Below are positions 47,830 through 59,974 of a stretch of 64,000 nt of DNA, piece after piece (the stretch's first letter is position 1; every line of letters begins with the position of its first letter). The notes beneath the pieces were generated by a model. It was not told the origin of the DNA. It did no database searches and worked only from the letters and a program-made list of their open reading frames with translations. The translations under genes and the position numbers were made by a program. Source of the DNA: Uloborus plumipes (taxonomy: Eukaryota > Arthropoda > Arachnida > Araneae > Uloboridae); NCBI GenBank assembly GCA_038373865.1, contig JAXGGA010001038.1:108404-172403 (forward strand), in the 5' to 3' direction.

Positions 47830-48680
47830 GAAAATCTTAACATTCTCATTGCATTTTCTTGCAAACATTAGGATTGATTACATTAGCTGCCTAGCTTCTC
47901 CCAAATTCCTTCGTTTGAGAACAGTCTGTGTGTCTAAACATCATTAAAATAAGTTTCTGAGTTCAAGTAAAGATATTTCTCTAAAGCAGTTTCCTTCAAT
48001 GAAGTACTTTTAATGTAGTTACGATAGGTATTGAGTTCTTTTCAACGTGAAGAATAGGATAATCGTGATTGAAATTTAACTTAGTAGTTAACATTTTATG
48101 TTGCCGTGGTCCGCGATCATTTTAAATAGAGGCTTCTGTATAATGTATGTTTTGCGAAAAAGAAATTGTCGGTTAAGAAAATAGTAATGGTGAAAAATTT
48201 GCATAAATAAACTTTAGTTTCTTCCCTGATGGTCGTTGTAATGGCTGCACATCATCATTATAAAATGAGCCCATTTGTTTTCATTTTGGGAAGCCAATCA
48301 TTTGCTACTAAGTGTTTATTTATTCAAGAAACTTTTGATTTTTATTTATAATTTAACATTAGCATTGTAATATTTTCTTTTAGAGCACCAATGAGTTTTC
48401 GAGAGCTTGAAATGTATTTTGTTTCGGCTCGAGACTTGTGCAAAAGTGTAATAAGGAAATACTTTCAGACAAATAGTCGTTTAATGAAATAACATTCAGT
48501 GTAAAAAATTAATGAATTTCCATTGTATCTTGAGCAAGTATTATGTGATTTGCTTTTGCTGATATTGTGTGCACTTTCGAAAAATTATTTGATATTGAAT
48601 TATTGATATTCTTAACTGACATAAACGCGCTTTAGATGCAAATTATTTATAAATTTATTTATTTTTGTTGTTTTTATTTT
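47830..48680. other. AT-rich DNA without recognised genes
   Basis: Nothing supported. Confidence 0.5.

Positions 48681-48686
<6 letters not shown>

Positions 48687-48749
<63 letters not shown>
48687..48749. repeat. (TA)n microsatellite, about 31 units
   Basis: Uninterrupted TA repeat; the Tyr-Ile repeat frames on both strands are artefacts. Confidence 0.97.
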
Positions 48750-48754
<5 letters not shown>

Positions 48755-48889
48755 TTATTTTTTTGCGTGATGCAAAAGTTTCTTGACAGCCTGAAACATC
48801 TACATAAAGGTGGATCAAATGAAATGAAAATTGATGAATTGCTTAGAGATTGTAGTAAATAAATGTATTTTATCATCTAATTTAAATGT

Positions 48890-50530
48890 TCTGGATTTTC
48901 GACTTTTAAAACGAATTTTTCATGGGGAACCAGGTTCTGTAATTCTCTATTTTTTTTCAATTTTAATTTCTTTAGTATAAACACGCATGTTCAAATTATC
49001 TATGCATCATAACGACAGTGGAAAAAATAAGCTTTTCCTCATTTACTGTATGCTTAAAATTTAAGCCATATCAAAATTTATTTTCATAGCGTCACGAAAA
49101 TCTTATTATTATTTTTCTTTTAAATAAAACCATGCTTTCAGACTATATAAAATCTTTGTCTGTACAGTACAGAACTTTTTATCTGTGAACCAAAAAACCG
49201 GGAAAGTTTGCCGATTTTCCCGCTTATTTTTAAAATGCATACTTTTGGCACTTTTTTAAAGTAGAAAGTTTTTTTTTCTGAAATATCCAAATGAATATGA
49301 ACTGTTTTTATGAATACCATTTTGCTCAAAAAAGCTTACACAAATTTTTTACAAAAGCAAACTTTAAAGCTGAAGTTGAAAGGTCATGCGGGGCAAAATT
49401 TTCGAAATATTTTCTTGAATTACAAAGTACACTCGTAATAGAACATTTTCCTATATTATTAGAGCTGAAAACTAGTGAAATAAATAGTCATCTTCTACCG
49501 TATTTTTTTTATTGAATAACCGTTAATTAAAGCCGTTTAGAGCTAAGTGTCGACGTGAAAAGTGTTTGAAACGCCGAAAACCATATCCACTAATAATCTG
49601 GACAGCTGATCGTAGAATCAAGAGATTGTTAAACACAAGACTGTAATAAAGCTGCAAGAACTTAAAAATTAAATTTCTATTGATATTAATGCAATGCAAA
49701 AGCAGCAGTTAACAATAACTACCTTAATTGCAAAATTGAAACCTTTTTTAAAAAGGAAAAAAAAACCGTTCATAATAACGAATTTATTTAATACGCTAGT
49801 AGAAAAATTGCACATTTATGTTCAAAATTTTGTTTCTTGCCCTTGTCTTGATTTTCGTTCTTTTTAAAACATTATCAAAAAGTGTGGCTCCTTTTTTTTT
49901 TTTTTTGAATGTGAGGGTCTTATGTCTTGTGAATAACTAAATTTTTTGTTTCTGAACTTATTATTTTACTAGTGTCTTATAATATTTCGGTATTTATAAG
50001 AATTTCTGAACCGTTTTCTTTTTATTTTAGGATGCCTTTTTATTTATTACAGTAATTTGGGTTTTATAAACAGTCGGCAAACATCGCTTCTTAGTGGTCC
50101 AGAAAACCGAGAGATATTCAAATATCCGCGGGATAGCGATGGTCCTGAACATCCCGGAAAATTGGTATTTAAGGTTCCCCTTAAAACATTTAAGCTTAAA
50201 ATTTTTGCGTTTCCGAAAAAAAACTAATGCAGGGCACCAACTTTTTTTCCAACATTTTTTAATGTAAAACTGCTCAAAACATCATGTGAAATACTTTTAC
50301 AATTTAAAGGGCTTTGTAAAAATAAAAAAGTAGTCTTAGTTGAATGTGAAGGGAAAGATTACTGGTGCCAGGAAGAAACTATAACGTCAACGTGATCATA
50401 TGTACTGTACATGGCAAACTTAAAAAAAATTCTAACTCTTAATCGTCATACTTAATGAGCGCAATTAAAATGTTAAACATCCGCACATAAATCAATCATT
50501 GTTGGAAATCAAAGATACAACAGAGCACAG
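48890..50530. other. AT-rich DNA without recognised genes
   Basis: No gene supported. 50083-50170 is more balanced in composition (AGTGGTCCAGAAAACCGAGA and following text) but has no recognisable frame. Confidence 0.45.
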
Positions 50531-50539
50531 AATGCACTG

Positions 50540-50978
50540 CACTGTAAAAGCTAATGCTGTTTTCACAGCATAATACAGCTAATTTTACAGTAATAAACTG
50601 TAAAAATTGCTAACTTTACAGTTCTAAATTGTAAAACTGCTAACTTTACTGTGATAAACAGTAAAAATTGCTAATTTTACAGTAATAAAATGTAAAATTG
50701 CTAACTTTACAGTACTAAACAGTAAAATTGCTAATTTACAGTTTATCACCGTGTATTTTAGGTTTAAACTGGAACCTCTGCTGCTAGTATTATACAGTTT
50801 TTACAGTATAATACAGCTTTTTTTACGGCAATAAAATGTAAAATTGCTAACTTAACAGTAAGAAACCGTAAAATTGCTAATTTTTATAGTTTATTACTGT
50901 GCATTTTACAATTCTAAATTGTAACCTCGGCTGCCAGTATTATACTCTATAAACAGCAAGTTCATTTTTTGCAATGTG
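50540..50978 (+). mobile_element. CTGTAAAA-rich MITE, copy C (longest)
   Basis: Begins CACTGTAAAAGCTAATGCTG; the right end on the other strand begins CACATTGCAAAAAATG. The interior is an array of near-palindromic modules of about 35-37 bp built from TTTACAGTAATAAACTGTAAA and GCTAA. Single-copy text AACTGGAACCTCTGCTGCTA is shared with copy B; a second version (TTGTAACCTCGGCTGCCAGT) lies near the right end. So this copy contains two rounds of the family core. Confidence 0.75.
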
Positions 50979-51620
50979 GATGCTCCCGATACCGAGATGC
51001 GTTGTTAGTAATAGTATACTGGAATAATGCGTGCTGTCGGAGTGTAGTTGTGTAAATGTCATGTAGTGAAAAAACATGAGTTACATATAAATTGTTAAAC
51101 AGAAGTTAAGCAAGGAAAGAAAAACTTTAATCCGAATTCGTAACTTAGAGTTTTAGTTCATAATTCAATAGCAAGATACGGATGGCCCTCCATAACTCCC
51201 ACACATTTTATTCCTCATTTATGCGAGATTGTGCTGCTGGTTCACATGTGAAAGTTTTGTGATTTTCACATTTAACATAAGACTTATCTCACTTTCATCA
51301 TAACGGGCTCAATTTCCGCCCGATTCCTAATGATGTTTGACCCCACAGCCTCCACAAGTGACTGCCATGGGGTCCATGCTCAGCACTTGGACCTAAATGT
51401 AAATTTAAAATACAGGAAACGTTTGGTTGATAGCAAAAATAAGGAAAATATAATGAAAATAACAATAAGTACCATCAGACAGTTTCTTTTCCACCATAGA
51501 CAAAATTTAATAAAACGCATCTAAACTGCGATTATAGAAAAAAGAAAGAAATCGTAATATGCGAAAAGGTTTCTCATGTTTAAAGATAGGGTAAATGAAT
51601 CTGAAATACAAGTACAAATA

Positions 51621-51800
51621 CACCGCCAACTCGTTCATTTAGATCCATGGTCTGCAGTTCCGGGCTTATTATGCCCTCATCAGCATGGAATACGAAAGTA
51701 AATGAGTTGGAGACAAAAATCTTCTCATAGAGCAAAGAGAGCCGAAAAAAACTGGTAGCTAATGTGAAATTAGATCGAAATGAACGAGTTGGCAGTGTAG
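51621..51800 (-). mobile_element. Short inverted-repeat element with hammerhead-like motif
   Basis: CCAACTCGTTCATTTAGATC at 51626 is inverted at 51772-51794 (CCAACTCGTTCATTTCGATC on the other strand). Between them the minus strand contains a hammerhead-like core. Just outside, CCTTAGCCCTTGCTAAGG (51813-51830) is a small hairpin. The pairing of flanking inverted repeats with a hammerhead-like motif parallels the Penelope fragment at 20047-20578, so this may be a terminal-repeat fragment of another Penelope-like element; no coding part supports that directly. Confidence 0.45.
51657..51683 (-). ncRNA. Hammerhead-ribozyme-like core
   Basis: On the minus strand: CTGATGAG, then GGGC-ATAATAA-GCCC (stem-loop II), then GGAAC. 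The first box is a perfect hammerhead CUGAUGAG box and stem II pairs. The second box reads GGAAC where CGAAAC is expected, so the catalytic core is imperfect. CCATG before and CATGG after could form a closing helix. Cleavage competence is doubtful. Confidence 0.4.
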
Positions 51801-51839
51801 TGCATGTTCCTGCCTTAGCCCTTGCTAAGGGGCGGTTAC

Positions 51840-54030
51840 TCACTGCTTTATACAAGTACAAAGTTGAGTGTTTTTTTTTTTTTCTGTGTGCTTCAACAAA
51901 ACGCTCGTGAATAACGTTCTCAAAAAATAAAGAATATGTTTTATGATGCAAAAATCTTATTGCCTTTGAAAAAAAAGAAGGAAAGAAAAAGTAAGAAAGA
52001 AAGAAGAAAGAGCGAACAAATGTATAATATTTTATGAATAGCATAATAACATCCGAAAATATTTCTCAAATGTAAAATTTAGAAAAAAAAAAAAATAGAC
52101 GTCTTGCTTAAAACAGCTACATTTTCGATCGTCTTTAACTATTTACAAAGAGCCAGAAAATCAGGAAATATACAGTATCGAGTTTAAAAAGATCAAACAT
52201 ATCATGCGAAACGATTAACATTGCAAAAAAATAATCAACGGGTGGCAAAAATATTTATCCCCTGCGACAAGAAAATAATAAAATGTGAAACGACTTATGG
52301 TCTGCAAAAGAAAAAAAAAGCAAGACAAGGAAGAATAAAAAACATTAGTAAAAATTCTAAAACAGCATTTTTTTTCAATGATTTGTAATCAACTAAATAA
52401 TAAAGTAAAACAAAAGAAAAATTAATAATTTGAATTCAAAAAGATCTATTATCTGCAAAAAGGGAAGAAAAAAAGAAAAGAAAAAGTAAAAACATAAACC
52501 AATATGATGGCATAATATTAATTGTTTATAAAATCAATAAGCTACCAAAAGTCTATTCATGAGGAAGGAAAAATAAGGCGACTGAAAAACGCACAAGATA
52601 GTAGATAAGTATATGTCTTGTAAAACAAATACAGAATAGGAGCAAAAGGAAAAACAGTTTTAAGAAGAGTCAAAATCCACAGAAACAACGTTAATTTGTA
52701 CAAATGCGCGTACATTTTATAAAACATAGATTTAAAGTATAAATGCGGATTTTTTTTCTACGCTGTAAAAGTTTTGCATTATTTTTTTTTACTTAATGAT
52801 AACTGAAAGCTCATTATATGTACAGAAAACAAGTTCAGTTTCTTTTTTATTTGTTAATCAATTATTCGATTAAATAATAAAAAAAGGGGGAAAAGTTTTT
52901 AACATTAACACGAGGTAACCCCTTATTTTAGAAGCAGGATAGCAGGTGAAAAAATACTTTATTTTATTAATGTTCACTTCCTCTGCTTTTACACCATTTT
53001 TCACATGATCATTGGAACTTTGAGCAAACAAAAAAGAAAAAACTGAAGCGGTACCATTTAATTTATCAATGGTTTTTTTCTTTATTACAGAAATCAATTC
53101 AACTAGTTTCACTATTATGTAAGGAACATGGGCAATATGAAATGGTGAAATATTTTTGTAGTTCGCATTGTCACCTGTCTAGCAGTATTTTAAATAGTTT
53201 TAATTTTTTACTTTGCGCCCAGTTCCGAAACTGCCAACCGTCAAACATCGACCTCTGTTTTATGTGTGTCTGCTTGTTTTACACTTCACCGTTTCTTGAA
53301 ATAAAAATATATATATATGTATACATATTATTTTGGGATCCTAAAAAGTGCTGCCATCTAGGGAAATAACAAAGATTTAAAAATGCTCTAAAACATTGCT
53401 TTTACTCGTATTTTCAAGATCCAACAATAATCTATTCTAGAGTATATTTTAACTAAAATACACGCTTTCAGTCTTTGAAAATTGTATTTTTGATAAACTA
53501 CTTAAGTGAAAATGTTTTGCTATTAGTGTTTAAGATTATTCGATTCTTGTTGTAAATTTAGTATAAATTTGTCACCCATCTTTTGAATAGTTGATATTGA
53601 CTTAAATTCAAGAACCCAGTATGTTTCGAGAAACATGATTATGGAACAAGGACTTTAAAGTTGATTGAGTTTTTTGTGAATCTTCTTTCACCATCACAAT
53701 TTTTTCCATTTTTTGTGTAATTCCAAACAGTGTCTTGTTTTAAAATTTTATATACGTATTTTTCAAACCCATTAATTTTTTTAAATTGATGACATGCGTA
53801 CATTTATTTTTCTCAAACACACTTTTATTAAAAGTGTACATTTGAAAGAGAAAGAAAATATAATCACGAGTACAGTGATTATTACTCTCGCGATAACGAA
53901 CGCGCGAATTGTGAAAAGAAAGACCACCGATGGATACGCTGCTACGTGTCATAAATAAAAGAGTATCTCAGTACGCAACATCTCCCTCCCCCCTCCATAT
54001 CACACAATACTGGTGTTTGAAATTTTTCAG
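51840..54030. other. AT-rich and A/G-rich DNA without recognised genes
   Basis: Holds an A/G-rich tract (51970-52018) and homopolymers. Between 52290 and 52500 a TCTGCAAAAGAAAAA-like segment is weakly duplicated. No gene supported. The 154-codon minus-strand frame at 51580-52044 runs through the inverted-repeat element and simple sequence, and I do not take it as a gene. Confidence 0.5.
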
Positions 54031-54038
54031 ATTTCGGG

Positions 54039-54174
54039 CAGGGCTTGATTTGCAAGCAAACTTCTTTTCAAGTTTATGTGTGAGCTTTCTAATTGGTGGG
54101 ACGCAGGCTATTTCAATTAAGATTTTAAAACTCCCTCTCCTTTTTTTTCTTTTTTTTTTTGAAATCAAGCTCTG
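54039..54174. mobile_element. Possible small hAT-type MITE
   Basis: CAGGGCTTGATTTGCAAGC on the left and CAGAGCTTGATTTC on the other strand at the right form short inverted ends in hAT style, about 135 bp apart. The 8 bp on each side do not match, so a duplication is not seen. Confidence 0.25.
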
Positions 54175-54893
54175 CAGCGAGAGGTTGGCGAGAAAAAAGA
54201 CTGGACTCTGTTTATTTCAAACAGCCCTGGACTTGAATGTAAGAGTGACGTTTAAATTAAACATAGGCTTTGAAGGCTTGGTTGGTTATGTTGAATGAAT
54301 ACTGAGCTTTAAGGAATTAAGGGACAGTAGAAGTAGATGTTGGTAGGCCTAATCAAATGGATTGTAAGAACATTGGCAAAGGAGTCTTGAAAGCAGTGGT
54401 ACCTCAGGTTTTTAATCAGTTTTGAGTTTAGGTGGCACTTTTTACAAACCACCGTGAAAGTTTTCTCTCACAATTTAAGTTTTCCTAAAATATACATGAC
54501 AGACTCCATAAGTTGTGCAATGTTACACCCCTTAAAAATGATCGCCTTAGGCAATATTCTTACATTCTTATAGTAAATTATACAAATATTACGAGGAAAT
54601 ATTATCCAGGACCAAAGCGAGGTGGTTGTTTCCCCTTTCCAATGCAAAATGTTTTCATAGTCACAGCTTGTGCATGAAAGGAACCCCCATTCTATATTAC
54701 TGAGCAAAAAAAATTAGCGAAGTTATTATGCTTTAACAATGGTATTTCTAACGTTGTTGTTTTGTACCAGCAAGGCTGACACTTTGGGGTGCGCTGCTTT
54801 ACTTTTCCATCCGTACCGTAATTTGGCGTGAAGTCCGAATTCCGCAGTACACACATGCCAAAGGCACCATTTCATACGGTAAGCAACCATTCA

Positions 54894-55187
54894 GGGCCGT
54901 GGTGGCCCGATCGGTAAGGCATCGGACTCGTGTCCGGAGGGACCCGGGTTCGAACCCAGCCGATCAAAGATCCACCGCCTTGATTAATGGTGGCTGGGAG
55001 GCGTTAAAAATGTCGTGGTCACAAAGTCCTCCAAGTGAAACGATACCTCTGGGGGTACTGGGCCCTAGGGTTTGCTCGACCCTAGGTTCTGGTTCAAAAT
55101 TAAGAACAGAGCGCTCTTCAGGGCCCTATCCCGGTTAAACCACGAAGCTGTGGTAGGTACGGGGGACCCTGGAGAGTGTGAAGTGAA
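54894..55187 (+). mobile_element. tRNA-derived SINE, full length
   Basis: The head (54894-54968) has an A box (GTGGCCCGATCGG), an anticodon-like arm (TCGGACTCGTGTCCGGA) and a B box (GGGTTCGAACCC), in tRNA spacing, so it would carry an internal RNA polymerase III promoter. The body continues with no coding capacity and ends GTGTGAAGTGAA. It is flanked by 16-bp direct repeats with one mismatch, GGTAAGCAACCATTCA (54878-54893) and GGTACGCAACCATTCA (55188-55203), the duplication expected of LINE-mediated insertion. There is no poly-A tail; the 3' 65-70 bp recur at 60861-60928, suggesting a conserved tail recognised by a partner LINE. The parent tRNA is not assigned with confidence. Confidence 0.85.
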
Positions 55188-55209
55188 GGTACGCAACCAT
55201 TCACAGAAC

Positions 55210-57485
55210 AACAACATGCACAAAAAGAACGAGCGAGGACAGCAAGTAAATCCATGCACGAGCAGCGATTTATGCGCAGGACCACTCCATCCTATTCCGT
55301 CCTCTCTGGAGGTCGGCGGAATTTCTAATAAACGTATTTTTTTCATCAAGACCTGTTCGGCCATTATTTCCTTTATTAGTTTTCAGATTGCTACTATTTC
55401 GAGATGATTCCAATTCTAGGTGGTGTTTTCTCCTATAAATAAACTTCCAATCACTTCTCCTTCAGATTCTGTTAGTCGTCTTAATTTTTGTGAAATTTCT
55501 AAAATTAGTTGTACAATTGCTGAATTTCTTAAACAGACCTTGAGTTTGTTCAAATTTTGCTTGAAAGAGCATCACAATTATGTGGAAAAACAACAGCTAA
55601 ATAGATATAGCATTGCGACTGCCCCTTCATTTCCGAAAGTAAAGGGGCTTTGCCTCCTCACTTTTCACGGTTGAAAAGTAATGATTGTATGAAAAATTAT
55701 TTTTTGCTCAGTGGATTGATTAATTTCACCAAAATAAAAGCTCAAAATTCCAAAAATTGGACCTTTTTTGTGTTATTTCATCAGAATAGATGAAAATCAA
55801 CCAGCCGGGTTGATTTTATAAACCGAATTCCGCATTTTCTAGAAGTCAATTAATTAGCAATGTTAAAATCCAATGTTATAACCAAATTGTAGAAAAAAAA
55901 ATCTCTTAAAGGTGATGCATCCTCCCATTTAACCCTCCTCCCATTTCTTTTGAACCCCTCTCCCGTATTTCTCTTGATCCCCCCCCCCCCTATTTTTTGG
56001 TGAACCAGCTGCCTGTGTCCAAATGCGTCTGATCTCTAATTTTTAGAAGCTATTTTATTTTATTGAATGATCTTAGTGTAGTTACGTTTTTTTCTTCAGT
56101 TTGGCTTCCATTTTTGTAATTTGTTAAAACCTTAATAGCGAAAGATTGATTACTTTGCTACAAAATGGAATCATCATTGAGAATTCGAAACAAAATCATC
56201 TGAAGAAAATAATATTTTTTCTTTCAAGAATGAATGCAAGATAAAAAATATATTTTAAAAAAAGCAATTTTTTATTTACTATTTAATTCAGAATTTTTTA
56301 GTGTGTTTCTTTGGATAAAAATGTATCGTATCCCATTCTTTGTTTCCCCCCCTCTTTTAGCTCATTGCATCACCCTCCCTTTTGCCTCTCTTCGAAACTG
56401 CCCCTTCCCTCAAAGAAGAAAATAATTTGTAGACAGTCCAGCCCTCTAAAACCTTACTCACAACATGCTGCCATCTAGTGACAATTTAATACGATATTTC
56501 GCTATATCCTATTATTTAAATTTTGCCTTCTTATTATATTTATATTATGCAATTATATTTTGCTACGAATCGTCCAGGTTTTCTCCCAATAAAGCAGAAT
56601 AACTTGGTCAAAAAATATTTCAAAATTCCAGCGACAGTGTAATCAGGCGGTTAACTTAATTAAAAAAGGTAGCGAGAAAGAGGTTTTTTGGGTAGATAAA
56701 ATCTAAAATTCATTCCAAATGATACTTGTAACAAAAATCTGATAAACTTAACTCTAGGAAATTCAGTCATTTGAAACATTTAAAGCATTGAAAAAAAAAA
56801 ATGATAATGTAAATCCAGGCCCATAACTTAGGGGTGCGGGTCAGAAGGGAGTCCCCTTACTTGACCCCCGGCTTTGAGAAATTACGTATACGTGGACGTC
56901 GTTTTGTTGCTTTTTTTTTATAAATATTATTTTTAATGAATAAAATACTTCGTTGACACCTCCCCCTCTGTATTTGCTTAAAATGTTCAGCGTTTCTAAA
57001 AGGTTTTAGTTCTGGCTCTTTTCTTCTGTAAGCAAATGTTCTGGAGACTTCTCTCTTCTGGCTCAGATCTTGGTTCTTTTCCTATTATATTACTTGTGGT
57101 CATGTGGTGACATCTACATTAAAAACATACAGTAAATGCAAATTTAAATTGGTAAGATAAAATTTTGGAAAACAGAGCACAAATAATAATAACACACAGC
57201 ACAAATAGGTTAAAATTTAGTACAGACACACAATAATGTTAAAAAGAAAAATGAAAAAATAAGTTTACAATAAAGTAAATAAATATTATCGGACGTTAAA
57301 TAAGACGGAATTTTATTAGTTATTAACATCGATAAAAATAGTTTTAAATATTAATCCAATTGTAATCTCAAGTATTTATAATTTTACCTGGCATATTTTA
57401 GCACGTCGCCTCAGAACAACAGTAGAACATCTTACTGTTATTTCTAGTACAAAATGTCTTACTGTTTGTCTGCGGGGGCGTAGAT
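55210..57485. other. Non-coding DNA, partly C/T-rich
   Basis: No gene supported. 55910-56000 is C/T-rich with a C run at 55979-55990. 56816-56880 (CAGGCCCATAACTTAGGGG and an imperfect GGGTCA ... TTGACCC hairpin) looks like a hAT-type end, but no partner end is identified. Confidence 0.45.
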
Positions 57486-57967
57486 TAGACGTAGGGGAAG
57501 GTGGGGTACCTCGGACCTATTTTCGCTTTTTAATTTTTAATTCCATAATTATTTGCCAAATCTAAATACAAATACCTTTAGTTGAAACTTTATGATTTTA
57601 TACACAACATACGACTATCTTAAAAAGTTAATTAAATTATTTCAATTAAATTTTTTGACACAAAAATATAATGCTTTTAGTACCGAGGAACACCATCGGT
57701 GGTGTATCTTGGGTCTTGGGATGGTGTATCTTGGACCAATGATTAAAAGGTAACAAAAAAACATAACAGTAAGAACATCACTATTTATCAATCAGTTCAC
57801 CTAATATAAATTTAGAAATACATTTTTTATTTGTTTCAAAGATAAATAAAAATTTAAATCTTATTAAAACTTAGATCTTATTATCTTGTTACGTTTTACG
57901 TTTTTCATAAAATGACAAGTTGCTCTAGTTTCTGAAAACCATTATTTTTAAGATAAGCTTATTTCTA

Positions 57968-58575
57968 ACCAAGATTGTAATTGGATAAATCAACTCCAAA
58001 TGTTGACTTCTCGAGCTGCCTTTATTGATCCACCAGATATTATTGGTTGTGGTAACTTGAATGTATCCTTTTTTTCAACTTCATGAATGGTAGGATCTTC
58101 TCTAGGGAACTTCTCACAGTTTAGATCTTTTTCCAGATATTAAACTTCATATCTATCATTATCAATAGAAATAACCTCTGCAAGAAAATACTTGATAGTT
58201 TTCTTGCCAGAAAATTGCACCAAAACAAAAACACCAACCTGAATATTGATGATAGCTGTATCTTCTAGCTCATTAAAATCTTCCTCTGAAATATTGTATT
58301 CCTCATATAAATCTTCAATATTCTCAAGTTCCGACTCTGAAGAATAATAAAGTTTTCTCTTAGCTGGTTTATTAGGGGGTTTTACTGTCTTAGTTTGCTT
58401 TACTTTTTTCATTGCCCCCTTTTTGCCTTTTCTATTTCTAGACGATCTTTCCAGGATGTATCAGTCAAAATACAAGACTTTCTTTTAGGTCTTCTCCTAC
58501 GAATTTTTTTCTCAGTAGTGCTTTTGGCAATGGCCTTATTTCTTCAGGGGAGTGACTATGCTTGGCGTAGAACAC
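57968..58575 (-). pseudogene. C-terminal part of pogo/Tigger-type transposase
   Basis: Reading from about 58560 down on the minus strand: SPEEIRPLPKA, then (shifted) RRRRPKRKSCILTDTSWKDR, the I-R-P-x-P-K-A ... R-x-R-x-x-x-S-x-I-L-T-D-T-P block that follows the DDE core in jerky/Tigger-like transposases. After a stop the frame from 58412 runs 90 codons: a Lys-rich stretch, an acidic stretch, then GVFVLVQFSGKKTIKYFLAE. A single in-frame stop at 58140-58142 is followed by the rest of the domain (FPREDPTIHEVEKKDTFKLP, then QPIISGGS). This mirrors the plus-strand relic at 35710-35957. There are at least two stops and one shift, and the DDE core is absent. Confidence 0.7.
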
Positions 58576-58783
58576 GCTAGTATGTTGACACATCACTAGA
58601 ATCATTTTGTGTGTGATTTGGGTTCGAGGTACACCACTTGGTTATAAAATACAAAGTAGCCGACCAATATGTTACAGTTAGGATTAACTTTGTTTCAAGC
58701 ACACGGTGTTATAGCTACACCATGACTGTATTATTCATGACCCTCGTTTCAGAATAAACAATTCATGTTTCAAAATAAAAATA

Positions 58784-59974
58784 GGGCGAGTTCTGGTAAG
58801 TGCGTCCACGGGGTAAGTGCGTCCACTGGGAATTATATGAACACTGGCCTGAAATCGCTACTGCAACACATCGACTATGTTAGATAACTGTCTAATGATA
58901 ATTTCAGTAGGTAGAATTCAGGCCTGTATTCAATAGACAAAACACAATCAGAGACAACTTAAATGTCTTCAAAAAAAACTCTAAAGTAAAGATTGAGAAG
59001 GTTTTCCGAATGAAGCAATGAAATTAAGTGAAACACTAAATAAGGAACCAACTGATTCAAAAAACGAAGGTGGAGTAATAAATAAATTATATTTAAGAAA
59101 ATTAAGAACAACTTGTGAAAAACTCCTTTAATGTACAAGGAAAAAAAAGTACAAGTATCATATCATGATCAATTCTTTTCTTTTCTTTTTTTTTTTTTTT
59201 GCTCTTTATTTTGTGTTTTTTCTTACTGCTGCTGATTCTAATAAGAAAAATATTTTAAAACCGTATTTATTAAAAAAAAAAAAAAAAAGAAAACGAATTG
59301 TTCACTCAGGTCACCTAACGATCTACCATACAAATAGAATTAAAGAAAATCACAGGGGTACGCACTTATAACAACGCTATTGGACGCACATGTCTCATCT
59401 TACATTTAAGAAGGGGTAAGTGCGAACCCTGGCTTAAACACAGACTGATAAATGTATTAAAACAAAATAAACTATGTAGACTATAAGTGATTATTACTAA
59501 ATAAAAACAACTTACATTTGCTTTCTTGGTCTTATTTAAAGGACAGAGGAAGAATTACAAACACAACTCTCTCAATCTTCAAATCACAGTTGTTCGTAAG
59601 ACACGTGGGGAATCACTGATTGCGTTTCATCCATGCAAGCAAGTACTGATCTGTATTAGGAATTATCCCAAAGTAACTACCTAACTTATTTAATGGGTGC
59701 CAGAAGTTTTTTCCTGCTTATATTCACATAATTTAAGGTGGACCCACTTACCCCGCTAGGTAGGGAAAGTGCGTACCTTAGAATAGCTGTCATAAACCAG
59801 GTCACAAAACCTATGTTTATGGTTTATTTGACATATTATATACTTGAAAATCTTAGTAAAGGATCTGGAAAGAAAACTATAAAAAATTGTGAGTGTACAA
59901 GATTTTTTACCAGAGCAGCATCCTTGAGAACATGAACTTTGAAAAAAGGGGTACGCACTTACTAGAACTGACCC
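58784..59974. mobile_element. TA-flanked element, GGTAAGTGCGTACC family, nested
   Basis: TA at 58782-58783 and 59975-59976. The ends read GGGCGAGTTCTGGTAAGTGC (left) and GGGTCAGTTCTAGTAAGTGC (right, other strand). The word GGTAAGTGCGTACC or its complement recurs near 58796, 58812, 59357, 59416, 59744, 59767 and 59950. About 1.19 kb, inserted in the element at 57494-60194. A fragment of the same family lies at 1280-1452. No transposase motif recognised; the small frame 59738-59935 is shared with that fragment but is not recognisable. Confidence 0.75.

Noticed and set aside
51580..52044. 154-codon minus-strand frame
   Set aside because: It spans an inverted-repeat element and A/G-rich simple sequence; the translation has no domain and repeats non-coding motifs.
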